Assembly (NCBI GenBank): GCA_050084985.1
Contig: JBITNC010000001.1
Location: 193,068,001-193,132,000 of the forward strand
Direction: 5' to 3'
From: Nageia nagi
Lineage: Eukaryota > Pinophyta
DNA length: 64,000 nt
Positions 12,254 to 25,300 of the stretch are shown here, piece by piece; the first letter of the stretch is position 1, and every line of letters starts with the position of its first letter. A program made the position numbers and the translations under genes. The notes beneath the pieces are model-generated. The model searched no databases, was not told the origin of the DNA, and worked only from the letters and a program-made list of their open reading frames with translations.

Positions 12254-13380
12254 TTATATGCTATATTATTTTATCGTATGACTTATCCTTATGTATCTCC
12301 AACTATATATCTTATAAAGGCAAAGCTAACCAAATGTAGAACTTACACTACCAAATGTATCTATGTGGTTGTTATCTCATAAAAATAAGGATGGGTATTT
12401 TGTGTCACCAAAAGTTACTTCAAAAATTGTAAGTGACATTCTATTGGAAATATTAACTTTAAACAATTATTTTATCAATTATTATTTTAAACATATTTTG
12501 AGTTAACTATGTATGTGATGTTACTAGAATGATACAATATCATCTACTTGGTCAACCTCTGTAAATCAAGATATTATAGATAATGTCCTTACCTATGTTT
12601 TAGGACTTGAAAGAGCAGGTTGGGTTTGAGGTATAATCAAAGGTGTATTACCAACTATTATGATTACTATCAATGGTTGCAACATATAAATTCATCACAT
12701 GCATAATGAATTAAAAAAAAAAAAGAAAATGCTTGAAGAGGAGATGGAGGAAAAGATTGTAACTTTTCAAGAAGAGTATGAAAAAAAGATGCATGATGTG
12801 ATCCTTTAGATTTCATGGCTAGAGGTGTGTTAATTTTTTCATGATTTCATATTTTAAATGCTTATATGTTTCACCCTTAAATTGTAATTATTCCTTTTAT
12901 ACAATTCCATAGGCTAATGCAAAACATGATACCCAAGTAGATGAAAGCATAAATAATAGCTCCATAGGTGCTAACTTAGGCTCACAAGATATGGTATGAT
13001 CACTATTATTTCAAGTTTAAAACTATGGAATTAGTTTGAAATGTATGTTATATAGTATATTTATCTAGGTTGTTATTTTTTCATGTAGGGATTGCAAAAG
13101 ATACCAACTTACAAATGTGATAGAAAAGGTTGCTTCCTGACTACAAATAATCATGTAGTTGCCAAAGCCATATGATTTAGTGATAACCATGAGGAAAAGG
13201 TGCATCATGTGCCTTTGGTTTTAGATTATTGTAAAGTTAGTGTGATAGTTGTCTAGAAAATGGGTATAAAGTTGTATAGAATGTGTGGTGATTATGAAAC
13301 ATTATAAGAAAATATGTATGACTCCTTTATTGCTTGGCCCAAAAAAAGAATTTTTTTTTCTACCTTAAATTATGAGATGT

Positions 13381-16039
13381 TATAGTTTTATTTTTGAATA
13401 TATTTGAAATATTTTAGCAATGTGTGAAATTATAGAGCATATTTAAATCATTTGATCATAATTTTGGAGCATATTTGAATATTATTTTGCTTATATTTAA
13501 ATTATGAAATTTGATATGAAATTACTTAAATACATCATATGAATTGCACATCCTTGTTGTAGCCATGAATTTCATATGATGAAATCATAGGATTAATCAT
13601 TATACATGCATTATTGACCTTCTTGGCTTTGCAAGATATCTTGAGGGAGCTTTGAACTTCACTACCAAAATACCCATAAACCAACCCAAAAGTGGTAAGT
13701 TAGAAGATGCTAGCCAAACATAGAAAAATATGTGGTTACCAAGTGCATATCATGTTGTATATATATAATGATTAGATAAAAATAATGGAACATGCCATGG
13801 GCTCCTTCACTGCATCCATATGATCCAAAAATTAGCTTGGATAAGGAAACCAACTTTTCAACCCAAAAATTTTCTAAGTATAAAAACCCAATCCAAAAGT
13901 GGTAAGTTAGCAAAAATATGCTAGCCAAACATATGAAAAATATGTGATTACTAAGGGTATATTGTGTTGTATATACAAAATATAAAAATAATGGAATATG
14001 TTGTGGTGTCCTTCATTGGATGGACTATATCAAAATTTTTTACAAATAAAGTATGATATGTAATATGGAATGATATAAATACACCATATTATGTGATAAG
14101 AAATGATTTTATTTTTTTAGTTTTCACTATATTATATGATACAAAATAATTTAAATATGGCATATGATCCAAAAATTGGCTTGGGGAAGGAAAGCAACTA
14201 TTTAACCTAATAATTTTCCAAGTTTCTATAAAAACTAGCCTAAAAGTGATAAGTTGGTAAAAATATGCTTTTAATACTTAGCAAAAAATAGAAAAAATAT
14301 GTGGTTCCTTAGTGGTTCATCAACATAGAGTTTAAGGGCATCCTTGATGTAGCATAAATTGCATTTCTTCTAACCATTGCAATCCACAAGACTATGTATA
14401 CATCATGAATCATCCATATTTTGCATTCATTCTTATCAAGTTTTATGTTCCATTTTTTTTTAAAGTGCTACTTGGGTGCGTGGATGTGTCTACTTGGTGT
14501 TTGTAAATTGAAATATTTTAATAGATGCACTATAGAGCATATTTGAATCATTTGAGAAATAATTGCAACTTTAGAGCATAATTATGTAATACTTGATCAT
14601 AATTGTGATATTCTTGATCATTTGAGCATAATTGTAGAGCATATTTGATTCTTATTGAGCTTCTTCAAGATAGGTTGCATGATAAAAAAAGTGAGCATAG
14701 GCATTGGTGCAACTATTATTATTCTTCATTTTGCATCACATGTAATTTTGTAGCAAGTATCTTGCAATAATTGTAGATAATGAAACTATCTTTGCATCAT
14801 GCATCTTTTCAAATAATTACCAAGCCTCACTTTATGCATTTTCTCAAAATTCCATAATTCTTATCATATGGTGGATTTGGATCATTTCATATCATATATT
14901 TGAAGTATCCAATTTGGTTATGTGGTAACATATGAAAAATGCTAAACATAATGCTAATACATCTATTGAGATCTTCCAAATGTAGCTAGCCTTGACATAT
15001 CTAATACATGATGTTTTGAACAAGTTATCCTAGGAGAAAGATATCTTATTCTACTTATTATGGAGGTAAGATAACATAGTATTTAAATTTCTAGGATGAA
15101 AAATTTCTAACTATTACAATTATGTTTTTGTTTACTTACCACTTTTTGAATATTTTTTGATACTTTCTTAAAGTATAATGCTTTATCATGTACCCAATTT
15201 TACACTTCACAATTGCATTTACTTAAAATTATCTATAGTATTTCATTTTTTCCATATCTTGTAATCATAGGATTACTTATTATACATGAATTGTTGATCT
15301 ACTTGGTCACCAATGTTATATTGAGGGAGCTTTGAACTTCACTTCCAAAATACCCATAAACCTTGAATTGGGTATGCATGTATGTACTTGGTGCTTGTAA
15401 ATTGAATGTTATAGCTCATGTAAGCTATATTGAGAATCACCTACCAAACATGGTATAAATTAGTTTTCTTAATATATGCCTATATCTATAGGAAAAATCA
15501 TTTCATATCATATGGTAAAGTTTTATTTCCTCATCTTGCATCTCCTCACCTCTACCCCATGCTTATTCTTGTATCACTTATGACTTGTGGGTTCTTTCAT
15601 TTCATGGCTTGTATTAGAACATTTTTACAATATAAATTATGAAATATGATATTAAATGGATTAAATACACCATATGATCCAAAAACTAGCATGGAGAAGG
15701 AAACCAATTGTTCAACCCAAAAATTTTCTTAAAGAAGGAAAGCAACTATTTAACCTAAAAAATTTCTAAGTGTCAAAAACTAGTCCAAAAGTGGTAAGTT
15801 AACATCCTTGCTGTAACTATGAAACTATATTTTCATCATGTATCTTCCATATTTCAATGCATGAAACTATGTTTGCATCATACATCTTCCACATTTTTCA
15901 TATATGTCTATCAAGTTTTATGTTCCATTTCAAATTTTAAAAAAATGCTTCTTGGGTGTGTATGTGTCTACTTGGTGCTTGTAAATTGAATGTTGTGGTA
16001 GCATTATTATAGAGCATATTTGAATCATTTAATAAATAA
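13381..16039. repeat. Non-coding block of diverged dispersed repeats
   Basis: No gene is seen. Several phrases recur in different order: 'ccaaaagtggtaagttag' (13687, 13894, 15784, and changed at 14230), 'gatccaaaaattagcttgg' (13826, 14167, 15677 in variants), 'acttggtgcttgtaaattg' (14490, 15389, 15972 in variants), and 'gagggagctttgaacttcac' (13643, 15324). This points to repeated duplication of units of 200 bp to over 1.5 kb. Parts near 14340-14440, 14785-14880 and 15800-15930 also resemble the PPR array at 345-2490. Confidence 0.6.
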
Positions 16040-16490
16040 TTGGAACTATATACCATATTTGAATAATTTCATATCATATGTAGTTACATAATTTTCATAT
16101 CATATGCAGTTACGTAATTTTCATATCAAATGGTGTATTTAGATCATTTTATATCATATGGTACAATTGCATCATTTCAAACTATATGGTGTACTTAGAT
16201 CAATTTAATATTATATGTTGGTGTATATTTCGTACCATATGGTAAAAATGAATTATTTAAAACCATATGGTGTACTTAAATCATTTCATATCATATTGTG
16301 CACTTGGATCATTTCATATCATATGGCACACTAGCATCATTTTAGACCAATATGGTATATATCATATGGTATACTAGCATCATTTCATATCGATATGCTA
16401 TAATTAGATCATCTCATATCATATGTTAGTGCATTTGAATCATTTTATATCATATGGTGCACTTGATCATGAACATGCCTTTATCTTTCA
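16040..16490. repeat. CATATG-rich minisatellite
   Basis: Roughly a dozen degenerate units of about 28-35 bp built on 'tcatttcatatcatatggtg' followed by cacttgga-like sequence. Most units hold the palindrome CATATG. Spacing is irregular and there is no coding frame. Confidence 0.7.
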
Positions 16491-16495
16491 TCATT

Positions 16496-16498
<3 letters not shown>

Positions 16499-16528
<30 letters not shown>
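16499..16528. repeat. (AT)n microsatellite, left of copia-B
   Basis: About fifteen AT units, ending exactly at the outer end of a copia-B LTR. With 21785-21841 it forms one microsatellite interrupted by the insertion. Confidence 0.85.
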
Positions 16529-16530
<2 letters not shown>

Positions 16531-17061
16531 ATGAATTAAAATAAACAAAAATGGAGAAATACAATAATAACGATGGATAAATTGAATATGAATAAAAATA
16601 TATTAATTCAAAATGAAATTACAACATGAAGTTCAAGAATGAACATTCATACAATCTTTAATAGTGAGAGTTACAAAATTGAAAAGAGAGTAATTAAATA
16701 CACTTGTGTAATCCAAATAACCTAAGTTACAAACTATACTAATCCCTAATAAATGAATCTAACTACATTCTACACTTTTCAATTACACCAAGGTGAGTTG
16801 AGAAAGAAACAAAAAATGCACAATAATAAGTAAAAATACCTTCAAGATTTGGTGACACAAAGGCACTTTTCATCTAAGCCAAACCAATGGGTTGCAGATT
16901 GATTAGTCAAGATGGATCAGTTGGATGAGAACCAATTGGTAGATTTGAGGGCTAGTTGAATGTTTTCTAGTTGGAAATATCCAATTTGCAAGCCATCAAT
17001 TAATCAATAAAATTTAAAAACTTAAAATTTACACTCAGGAAAAGTTCCAAGTCTTCAACAT
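16529..17061 (-). repeat. Copia-B 3' LTR
   Basis: 533 bp. On the minus strand it starts TGTTGAAGACTTGG and ends ATTCATCA. It matches 21258-21784 with scattered substitutions. Confidence 0.9.
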
Positions 17062-17072
17062 TCTCCCCCTTG
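17062..17072 (-). other. Copia-B polypurine tract
   Basis: Minus strand AAGGGGGAGAA directly before the 3' LTR. Confidence 0.8.
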
Positions 17073-20000
17073 ATGTGAAGAGGGCACTTTATGGAGTCTC
17101 TAAGCATCATATGCTAAGCCTTGAAAAAACCTTTTGAAAAGATATTGATCAAATTTATCTTGGTATTGGAATATTGAAACTCAATTTATCTCTTCTCCAC
17201 CATATCATAGATGAAATGGTACTTCAATTGAAAGTGCTTTGGCCTGTTGTGGTGGATGGGATTATGTGCCAAATGAATGGTACTCTCATTATCATAGTAA
17301 AATTTTTTTGGTACATGTTGTTTCTCACCAATATCTTCAAGAAAATTTCTCAAACATAATGCTTGAGCATTGGCTATTGTAAGAGCAATATACTCCGCTT
17401 CACAAGAGGAAAGTGATACTATAGATTGCTTCTTGGAGATCCATGTAATTAGTCTTGAAAGAAGTAAGAATTATTATCTAAAAGTAGGCTTTTTTTCATA
17501 AATATTTCTACCCTAATCACTATCATTATAGCCTACAAGTTCCATCTTCTCCATATGAGAGTAATGGAGACCAAAATTGATGATGCCTTTCACATAGCTC
17601 ATAATTCACTTGGCAGCCTTCATTTGCAAAATAGAAGGATCATACATGTATCTAGATACCATTGAGACAACAATTAGATATCATGCCTAATATTGCAAAG
17701 AAATATGAGACTACATACAATGCTCCTAAATTATGTTCCATTGGATTTTGGAGCACCATATTCTTTGCAAGGCAACTCTTCATGAGCTACAAGATTTAAA
17801 ATAGAGGTACAATTATCCATACCATATTTTGTGAGCATATCTCTTGCATATTTGCCTTGAAAAATAAAAATTTGATCTTGAAATGGGTGGAAATCCATGC
17901 TGAGAAAGTACATCATGAGACTTAGATCCTTCATATCAAACTCATGCATCAAATAAATCCTAAACTTTTCATTCATGATGGAATCACTTCCCATATAAAT
18001 TAGATCATCAACATAAAGAGAAACAAGTAAAATTTGATTAGCTTTTGTCTTGATGTAGAGTGTTGTCTTAATTTTTATTCTAATGAGACTAAACCTTTGG
18101 AAGTATCCATAAATTTGGGTGTACCAAGCTCTTAGAGCTTACTTGAAGTCATACAAAGCCTTTTTGAGCTTGTATAGATGCTTCTCTTTACATTGCACTT
18201 GAAATCCTTGAGGTTGTTGCATATAAACCTCCTCATCCAAGTAGCCATTAAAGATTGAACTTTTTGCATCAATGTGGTGTAGATTACAATGCTTTTGGCA
18301 ACCAATCTAGCTTTATGTCTCTCAACTATTCCACCACTATTATATTTAGTTTTGTAAACCCACTTGAAGCCTATATGTTTCTTCCCTTTGGGAAACTCAC
18401 AAAGTTCCCAAGTATCATCCTTTTCAATTAAGTGATGCTCTTCTTGCATGGCCTTCAACCACACATTTTTTGTACAAGCTTCCTCACAAAAAGATGGATC
18501 AAAATCATAAAAATAACATTTTTGGCTACATAAAATGCATAATTAACCATTTCCCCCTTTGGGTCATCATCCACTTCCATATCACTAAATTGCTTCACAA
18601 ACTTTTCCATTTCATGAAATTGACTTCTAGTAAGCCATTGATTAAAATTTGGATCTATAACTTGAGAAGCAGGATGGTTTTGAATATGCTTCTTAACTCT
18701 TTTTGTCTTCATCACTTCTTCAATCACATTGGGAGAACCTCCATTTGAGAGAGAAGTGGGAGTGGATTTGGAGTTGTTGGAGGAGATTGATGGAGGAATT
18801 GGAGGTATGACTTGAAGATTTCGAAGAGAATTAGATCTCTTGGGCTACTTATTCAATTTTAAAGTGTTTTCTTGGCTAGGCACTTCTCCTTCAATATCCA
18901 CCATGCATTTTTGCTGCTGTCCATATACTTTCCCTTCCTCAAAAATGACATCCCCTGAAATAATAGTTTTCTTGGTTTTGGGATTATAAAGCCTATATGC
19001 CTTACTCTCTTCACTATATCCAATGAACATGCATGTTTCACTCTTGCATCCAATTTTTTTTTATTCTCTTTTAGCACATGAGCATATGCCAAGAAACCAA
19101 AAACTCTAAAATGGTGGAAACTTGGGTTCTTGTCATACCAAGCTTCAAATAGGGTCTTGCCTTCAACTATACTAGTGGACCACCTATTTAACACGTAATC
19201 TCGTATTATCATTGCTTCAACCCAACACATTTTATGCAATTTTTTGTATTGTAACAAGAATCTTACCATCTCCATGAGAGTTTTTTTTTTTCTAAGTCAC
19301 TCCATTTTGTTGTGGAGTATAGGCTGTAGTACATTGACTCTTAATTCCATGCTCCTAATAGAAATTAGTAAATTCATTACAGGCATACTCTCCCCCTCTA
19401 TCACTTCTTACACTTTTTATTATGTTCTCACTCTCATTTTCAACAAGCTCTTTGAATTCCTTAAAACATCCAAATACATCATATTTATGTTTGAGAAAAT
19501 AAACCCAAAACATTCTACTAAAATCATCAATAAAAGTGAAAAAATAGGAATTCATACCAAGAATATTTTATTGCATTGGTCCACATAAATTACTATGAAC
19601 CAATTGTAGTGGGAATAAGGCCCTCTAAGCTTTCCCATGATCAAATTTTTGTCTTGTTTACTTACCCAAAATACAACATTCACAAATAAATTTTGGATAT
19701 TCAATAAGAGGCAAACCATAAATAAGATCATGAGATAGATTCAAGCTATTAAAATTCAAGTGGCCAAATCTGATATGCGATAACTAATATATGTCATTCA
19801 AAACCACATTTGCAAGAATACTTTCCCCTATATCTCCAAGATTCAATGGAAATAATCAATTGGATTTCATATGCATAGTAGTAACATGCTTGTTCCCATG
19901 ATTCTTGTCACAAATTTCACATTTCCTATCCTCAAATACTAACTTGTAGTTTTTATCCATAATCTTCCCAACACTAAGCAAGTTATGAGCCATATCCAAA

Positions 20001-20290
20001 GTGTGATACACATCCTTCATATTCTACATTCCATGCTTGGTAGGCACTTTAACAATGCATTTATTGACCACTTCTATGGCACTATTATTTCCAATATTAA
20101 TGCTTTACTTGTAGGAATGATTAATGAAGGAGAGAATCTCCCCCTTTTTAGTTATATTGTTTGAGAAATTGGTGTCCAGCAACCAAATTTCTTCACCCTT
20201 TGATTCAAATACATTGTCTATCTCCTCTATGGAAAGAAATAGAGTTTCACCATACTCTTGTTCCTCTCCATAATTTCTTGCTCTTCCTTC
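17073..20290 (-). pseudogene. Copia-B pol: protease, integrase, RT, RNase H (broken)
   Basis: Minus-strand blocks in order: a protease zone near 20175-20200 where the usual DSGCSNHM reads DTNFSNNI; integrase with FFTFIDDFSRMFWVY and SDRGGEYACNEF (19355-19555), YTPQQNGVT near 19300, and an integrase C-terminal part (18845-19275) with FEAWYDKNPSFHHFRVFG; RT from 18464 (WLKAMQEEHHLIEKDDTWEL) with an intact YVDD at 18004-18015; and a weak RNase H tail near 17380-17660. Frameshifts and stops separate the blocks. The protease Asp survives but the rest of the active-site turn does not. Confidence 0.85.
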
Positions 20291-21149
20291 ACCATTAGCT
20301 ACTTATTTGGCTCTACACTTCCTCTCAAAGTGCCCATATTTGTTGTTATAATAGCATTGAGCATTCCTCTTATTAGCACTCCCTCTACCTCTTTCTCTTG
20401 AGTTTGAAGAGACTCCTCTTCCTCTACCTCTTTGTTGGATTATTCCTCTTCCTCTTTCTTTCCCATTAGAGCTTAATTCATTTTCTTTTGTAGTAAAGGC
20501 TTTCTCATCTTTACTTGACTGGACTAGTTCATCATCTAGCCTTTCTTCAATCTTTATGTGAGAGATATAAGAGAGATAATGAGAGAGTCAATATTTATTT
20601 GAGAGATATCCTTAGTCTCCAAAATCATAGCAATATGGTTCCTCTTCTTCATGAGATATCTCAAATTTTTTTTAATACCTATTTCCTTTCCCAAGGTTTC
20701 TCCAAAGTTAACATCTTGTTAACAATCTCCTTCACTTTAACACAATAATCTAAAGCTTTCTGAGTCTCCTTCATATTGAGAGTCTCAAATTCTATCCTTA
20801 GAGTTTACAACTTCAATTATTTTATTTGGTAACTCCCTTGGAAGCCTTCCTTCAACATTATCCAAGCATCTTTGGCTATCTTGCAACCAATAATTCTAAA
20901 AAACATGCTCCTATCAAGTGCTTCTTAGAGGTGAGACAAGGCAAGAGAGTTTTTTTATCCTACATTCCTTTATGTTATTCTTATCATGTACTAAGAAAAT
21001 GCTCCAATACATTTTCTCTAAGTAGCCATTGTTAACTAATCCCACAAATATTTTCTATTTAGGAAAGTTTACATTTTAATGTTGTAGTATTCATAGTCAC
21101 TTCCATCAAACTCTAGAATAGGAATAGATGAGCTTGTGTTTCTAGCCAT
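20291..21149 (-). pseudogene. Copia-B gag (broken)
   Basis: Starts MARNTSSSIPILEFDGSDYE at 21149 on the minus strand, the usual copia Gag opening. An Arg/Gly-rich stretch (about 20365-20460) precedes a zinc knuckle at about 20314-20356, reading CYYNNKYGHFERKC, where the second Cys of CX2CX4HX4C is Asn. Several stops interrupt the frame. Confidence 0.82.
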
Positions 21150-21243
21150 GATACCTACAAATAAGAAACCAAGGACTCTAAAAGTAACCTTTGCAATTGC
21201 TATAATCCATAGGATTTCTCAAACCTAGCTAAGATCAAACAAA

Positions 21244-21255
21244 GATTTTATACCA
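21244..21255 (-). other. Copia-B primer-binding site
   Basis: Minus strand TGGTATAAAATC, two bases after the 5' LTR. It matches the tRNA-iMet-type site TGGTATCAGAGC in nine of twelve bases. Confidence 0.6.
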
Positions 21256-21257
21256 AA

Positions 21258-21784
21258 TGATGAATTAAAGAGAATTCAAACAAACAAGAATGGAGCAATG
21301 CAATAATAAAAATGGAGTAACTAAATAGGAACAATAATATATTAATGCAAAATAAAATTATAACATGAAGTTCAAGAATGAACCTTCATCTAGTCTTCAA
21401 TTATGAAAGTTACAAAATTGAAAAGAGAGAAATTTAACACACTTGTGTAATCCAACTAACCAAAGTTACAAAGTATAGTAATCCCTATAACTAACACTAA
21501 CTACATTCTACATTTGTCAATTACACTAGGGTGAGCTAATAAAGCAAAAATAAAACACAAAAAATAAGTAAAAATGCCTTCAATATTTGGTGACACAAAG
21601 GCACTTTTTGTTTGAGCCTAATCGATAGGTTGTAGACTGATTGGTCAGGATGGACTAATTGGTAGATTTGGGGCTAGTTTGGATGGCTTCTAGTTGGAAC
21701 TAGTCGGTTTGCAAGCCACCAATTGATTAGAAAAAAATTGAAAACTTAAAATTTGCACTTGGGATAAGTGCCAAGTCTCCAATA
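21258..21784 (-). repeat. Copia-B 5' LTR
   Basis: 527 bp. On the minus strand it starts TATTGGAGACTTGG (terminal TG changed to TA) and ends ATTCATCA. Confidence 0.9.
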
Positions 21785-21785
21785 T

Positions 21786-21841
<56 letters not shown>
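21785..21841. repeat. (CATA)n(TA)n microsatellite, right of copia-B
   Basis: Six or seven CATA/TACA units run into about fifteen TA units, beginning at the outer end of the copia-B LTR. Confidence 0.9.
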
Positions 21842-21846
<5 letters not shown>

Positions 21847-22323
21847 CTAGTCAGTTCCATTGGGCCATCCTTTCGAAGCTGAAGGCTAGCATCATAATTA
21901 CGCTCACTATGATCAAGTTCATACCTCGGGTAACCTAGGATAGTATAGCTTAGAAGCATTATCTCATTTTGAAGAATGTTTTGAGGCTACACCACTTTAT
22001 TTTTTTTAAACATGATTACTATATGAAAATCTTAAATTACCACATACATACATAAAGTGGCAGCTAAAAGTACCACTTTAAAGAATAATGAGGTGGGTTG
22101 AGGGGTAGTTTAAACTACCTATATTAGTTTATAGATATGTGATTTATAACCACATATTTTTGACATTAGGTGGTAGTTTTGGGTGCCATATATTGATGGT
22201 TATTAGCCATTGCTTTAGAGAGGGGACTTTTGGTGGTGGGCCTTTAGGTGACAAGAAAATAACTATCGATAACAATATTAAGTAATAGTTTAAAACCATC
22301 CCAAAGGCCTTTTTGGTCTAGTG
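21842..22323. mobile_element. Possible CACTA transposon end (right terminus at 22323)
   Basis: Read on the minus strand from 22323 the sequence begins CACTAGACCAAAAAGGCC, the form of a CACTA-superfamily terminal inverted repeat. Short inverted words (ggtggta, taccac, ggtagttt) are scattered over 22020-22230, as expected of a subterminal region. No matching left terminus was found in the window. It may belong to the En/Spm transposase relic at 2641-13380 or to a separate element. Confidence 0.4.
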
Positions 22324-25300
22324 AGACTAGCTTTAATGATCTACCTTTCCATGATATTATGATCTAAAATATGTTCTTACATATATATATTAGAGGTGTT
22401 ATTTTCTATCTTCATTACACATATTCTTTGGATTCCATTACCTTTGTCCACAAAAGCTTCTCCTTGAAAACCAATTCAAAGAGGGGGATTATACATTATA
22501 AAAAATTTGATGATCTAGATACTTTGTTAAGATAAAGAGAGTATTTTCTCTCTCTTTTCTTCTTCTTTTGTTTGTAAGTATAATTTCATTTCATTTGAAT
22601 GAAACTTAAATAAAGGCGGAAACTATTGATACTTAATTTATACCCCCATAGTGTTCTTAATTAATTATCATATTACTTATATTTCATTATAATAATATTT
22701 TTCTTTTATTTTTCTACTTAAGCACTTTCTCATGTAATATTATTTATCATTGCATAAGGTACACTAACATCGACACTTGCTTGTAGGCATGCATTATGGT
22801 GGTTCTTTTGTATATATAAAGGTAAGTATCTTATAGGGAAAGCTATCAAGATTTCATATCCATAACTGGTACCACCTGTAATTTAGGTGTTTTTGAATGT
22901 CATCTATTGAGATTAGAATGTTGTTATCATTTAAACATTTATCATTCCATATTTTTGAATTATATGCTATACTAGACTTATCATTACATCACACTTCTAT
23001 GGGATCTAGGATGTGCACACTAATTTGTAGAATTCCTAGCATAGATGATAATGTATGCATGGACATTGTCTCTTGTGTCAATGCTAAGTCATGATTCCTA
23101 TGAACTCTAAAGATCGTATCCCAAGATCTCACTTATATTAAAAAGTCTATATTTACATATACATTCAATCATCCAAGTAAGGTGATATGTATTTATCTCT
23201 ATTGGTCCCTTTCTCAATAGTAAATTATTTAAATCTTGATTCAATAGTTTGTATATCATTATTTCCTATTCAATTATTGTTACATATCATAATATTATTA
23301 TGTATTAATTATTACATTATCAATAGAACTATCCTTCCTTACATGTGAATGCATAGTTTTTGTTTTTACCTATATATCTAGGAATTACTTTAAACATTCA
23401 ACAAACATATAATAGAAAAGTGCAACAAAAAGAGTTATAGGTAGGAGACTTGGTTCTTAAGAAAAATACTAATATCAAATTGAAAAATATGGTAAATTTA
23501 AGGCTAATTAGTTGGCTCTTGCATTATCATAGAAAAATTTAGCTCTAGTACATATAATCTTGCTATCTTATAAGTTATGGTGTTCTCAAAATCTATTCAC
23601 ATCATGCATATCAAAAAATACTATGCTTTACTTACTTTTTTTAAAGTTCTATTATTATTTTTAGTTATTATTTGTTATTTTTATTACTCATTTAGATTAG
23701 TCACATATAACTCAAAATAAGGAGAAATAAAGCAAAATAATAAAACAATCTTTTTATTTCTAATTTTAATTAATGAAAATCATCATTTAATATTATGGAA
23801 CTATTATATAGGCTAAATAGTTTTGAATGAATAAGATTTCATGCATGAATATATATGAAAATATGCATATAAAAAAATCTTGATATTACTTTCTCAAAAT
23901 TATACTATGATTTCCTCTATAAAATATGGGTAAACAAATTAGTGGCCATCCTTATAAGAAAGTTCACTTTCTTTTTATACATATATATAACTTGCTCCAT
24001 TATTTAAACAAGAAAATCATGGTCATACAACATAGTAATAGAACTTAAAACTAGAATCCCTTTGTCTCCCTCTTATATGATTAATATAGATTTGATGCAT
24101 TGAGATAATTATCAAATAATCATAAATAATTAAAGTTACGTTGTTAATTTCTTGAATGGAATTCATTTATATAATAATATATAAAGGATATTTTAGCATT
24201 ACGAAAAGTTATGTATCTTTCTCTTCTCTAAATATAACTTGCATCATCTTACTTTGGCTATAAGCCATGCTTCAAGAGGGAAAAATGTAAATAATTAATT
24301 GAATATTTAATAATTTTAGTAGTATAAATACCTAAGTTTGGCATAATTATCCATTTAGTATAAAAATAACTAATTTTGAGAAGTCAACATTAATATTTTA
24401 AAAGGTAGGACTTATGCTTCAAGAATTTTTAAAATAAATTTTATAGTAGCATATAAATAAGTATGCATTACCTCATTTGAAATATTCATAATATCAAAAA
24501 TGATGCATTGTCACATGGTCAAGAACTGTTAACTTTCATTACATGGTATTTTAGTCATTTTTTTGTATTTTGTCAATTTTATTCTTCAAGGATATATATA
24601 AAATATTAGAATTTGACCCTTCTACTAAGAAAGTTCATTATTCAAAAGTGAAATAGATATGTGCACATCATAGTTCCTTAATCAAAAACTCAAATTGAAA
24701 ATAAATTAAAGGTGTATAGATATTTAAAATCTTTATATATAACAATACCATAGTTTTGAATATTATACAATGGTTTGATCCCATGCATAATAGAAATCCT
24801 AAGTCTAAAAGCTTATTTACAACATATAAGTAATCAACTATTATAGTTTGAGTATTTTGTAAATAATGGAATATAATTTCATATTTATCTATATTTTTAT
24901 ACTTTTGTTGTTATTTGTAAAGGGTTAGTTATATGGAAATATTGACCATATCTCATCATCTACGTAATGGCCATAGCTCAAAATTTAGCTAATAAGTTTT
25001 TTTTTTATTCCTTTGTTATCACTTATAATGTTATAATCATATAATCTTAACCCCAAATAACTAATAAAATAGCCCTATATTATATTTATACTCCTCTCTC
25101 AATGTATTTTTCATGTTCTCTATCATCATTCTCAAGAAATCCCTTTAGGATTATTTTGTGCCTAACTGATTGACCTTGTTTCTCATCAATCATATGCAAA
25201 ACTCTAAAAATCGAAACTATAGGTTCAAACCCTATCTTAACCATTTGATCCTAATTATATTAATATTTTTTGGTAACTGTTGATCATAATATTTTAATAT

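Larger units (their letters stand above)
2641..13380 (+). pseudogene. Plant En/Spm (Ptta-type) transposase gene, split by copia-A
   Basis: Conserved blocks of the plant Ptta/En/Spm transposase family occur in order: an Asn/Asp-rich N-terminal region (2641-2931), the block ending VKHFSSFLG (about 2990-3050), PPSRVPIEDWESFVK (about 3360-3410), then after copia-A SHKNKDGYFVSPKVTSKI (12375-12428), DIIDNVLTYVLGLERAG (about 12570-12625), a Lys/Glu-rich segment (12710-12800), and the C-terminal block ending SFIAWPKKRI (about 13325-13350). Four GT-AG introns fit between the blocks: 3427-3543, 12429-12537, 12825-12912 and 12994-13088. The reading frame is broken by stops and shifts, and by an 8.6-kb LTR retrotransposon in exon 2 at 3663-12253. 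Such proteins bind transposon ends and excise the element. This copy cannot act. Its own transposon ends are not certain; a CACTA-like terminus lies at 22323. Confidence 0.8.
16529..21784 (-). mobile_element. Copia-B: Ty1/copia LTR retrotransposon on the minus strand (5.26 kb)
   Basis: Direct LTRs at 16529-17061 and 21258-21784, with minus-strand gag and pol in copia order between them. The flanking 5 bp are TATAT (left) and TATAC (right), consistent with a target duplication inside an AT/CATA microsatellite. A PBS lies at 21244-21255 and a PPT at 17062-17072. All ORFs are broken. It is a different family from copia-A, with LTRs about 530 bp and almost no leader (about 110 bp between the LTR and gag). 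Confidence 0.92.

Noticed and set aside
16040-16490. CRISPR-like array
   Set aside because: Units are degenerate and adjacent without unique spacers of constant length, and the context is plant nuclear DNA.
22897-23094. 65-codon plus-strand ORF
   Set aside because: Short, no motif, in AT-rich DNA where such ORFs arise by chance.
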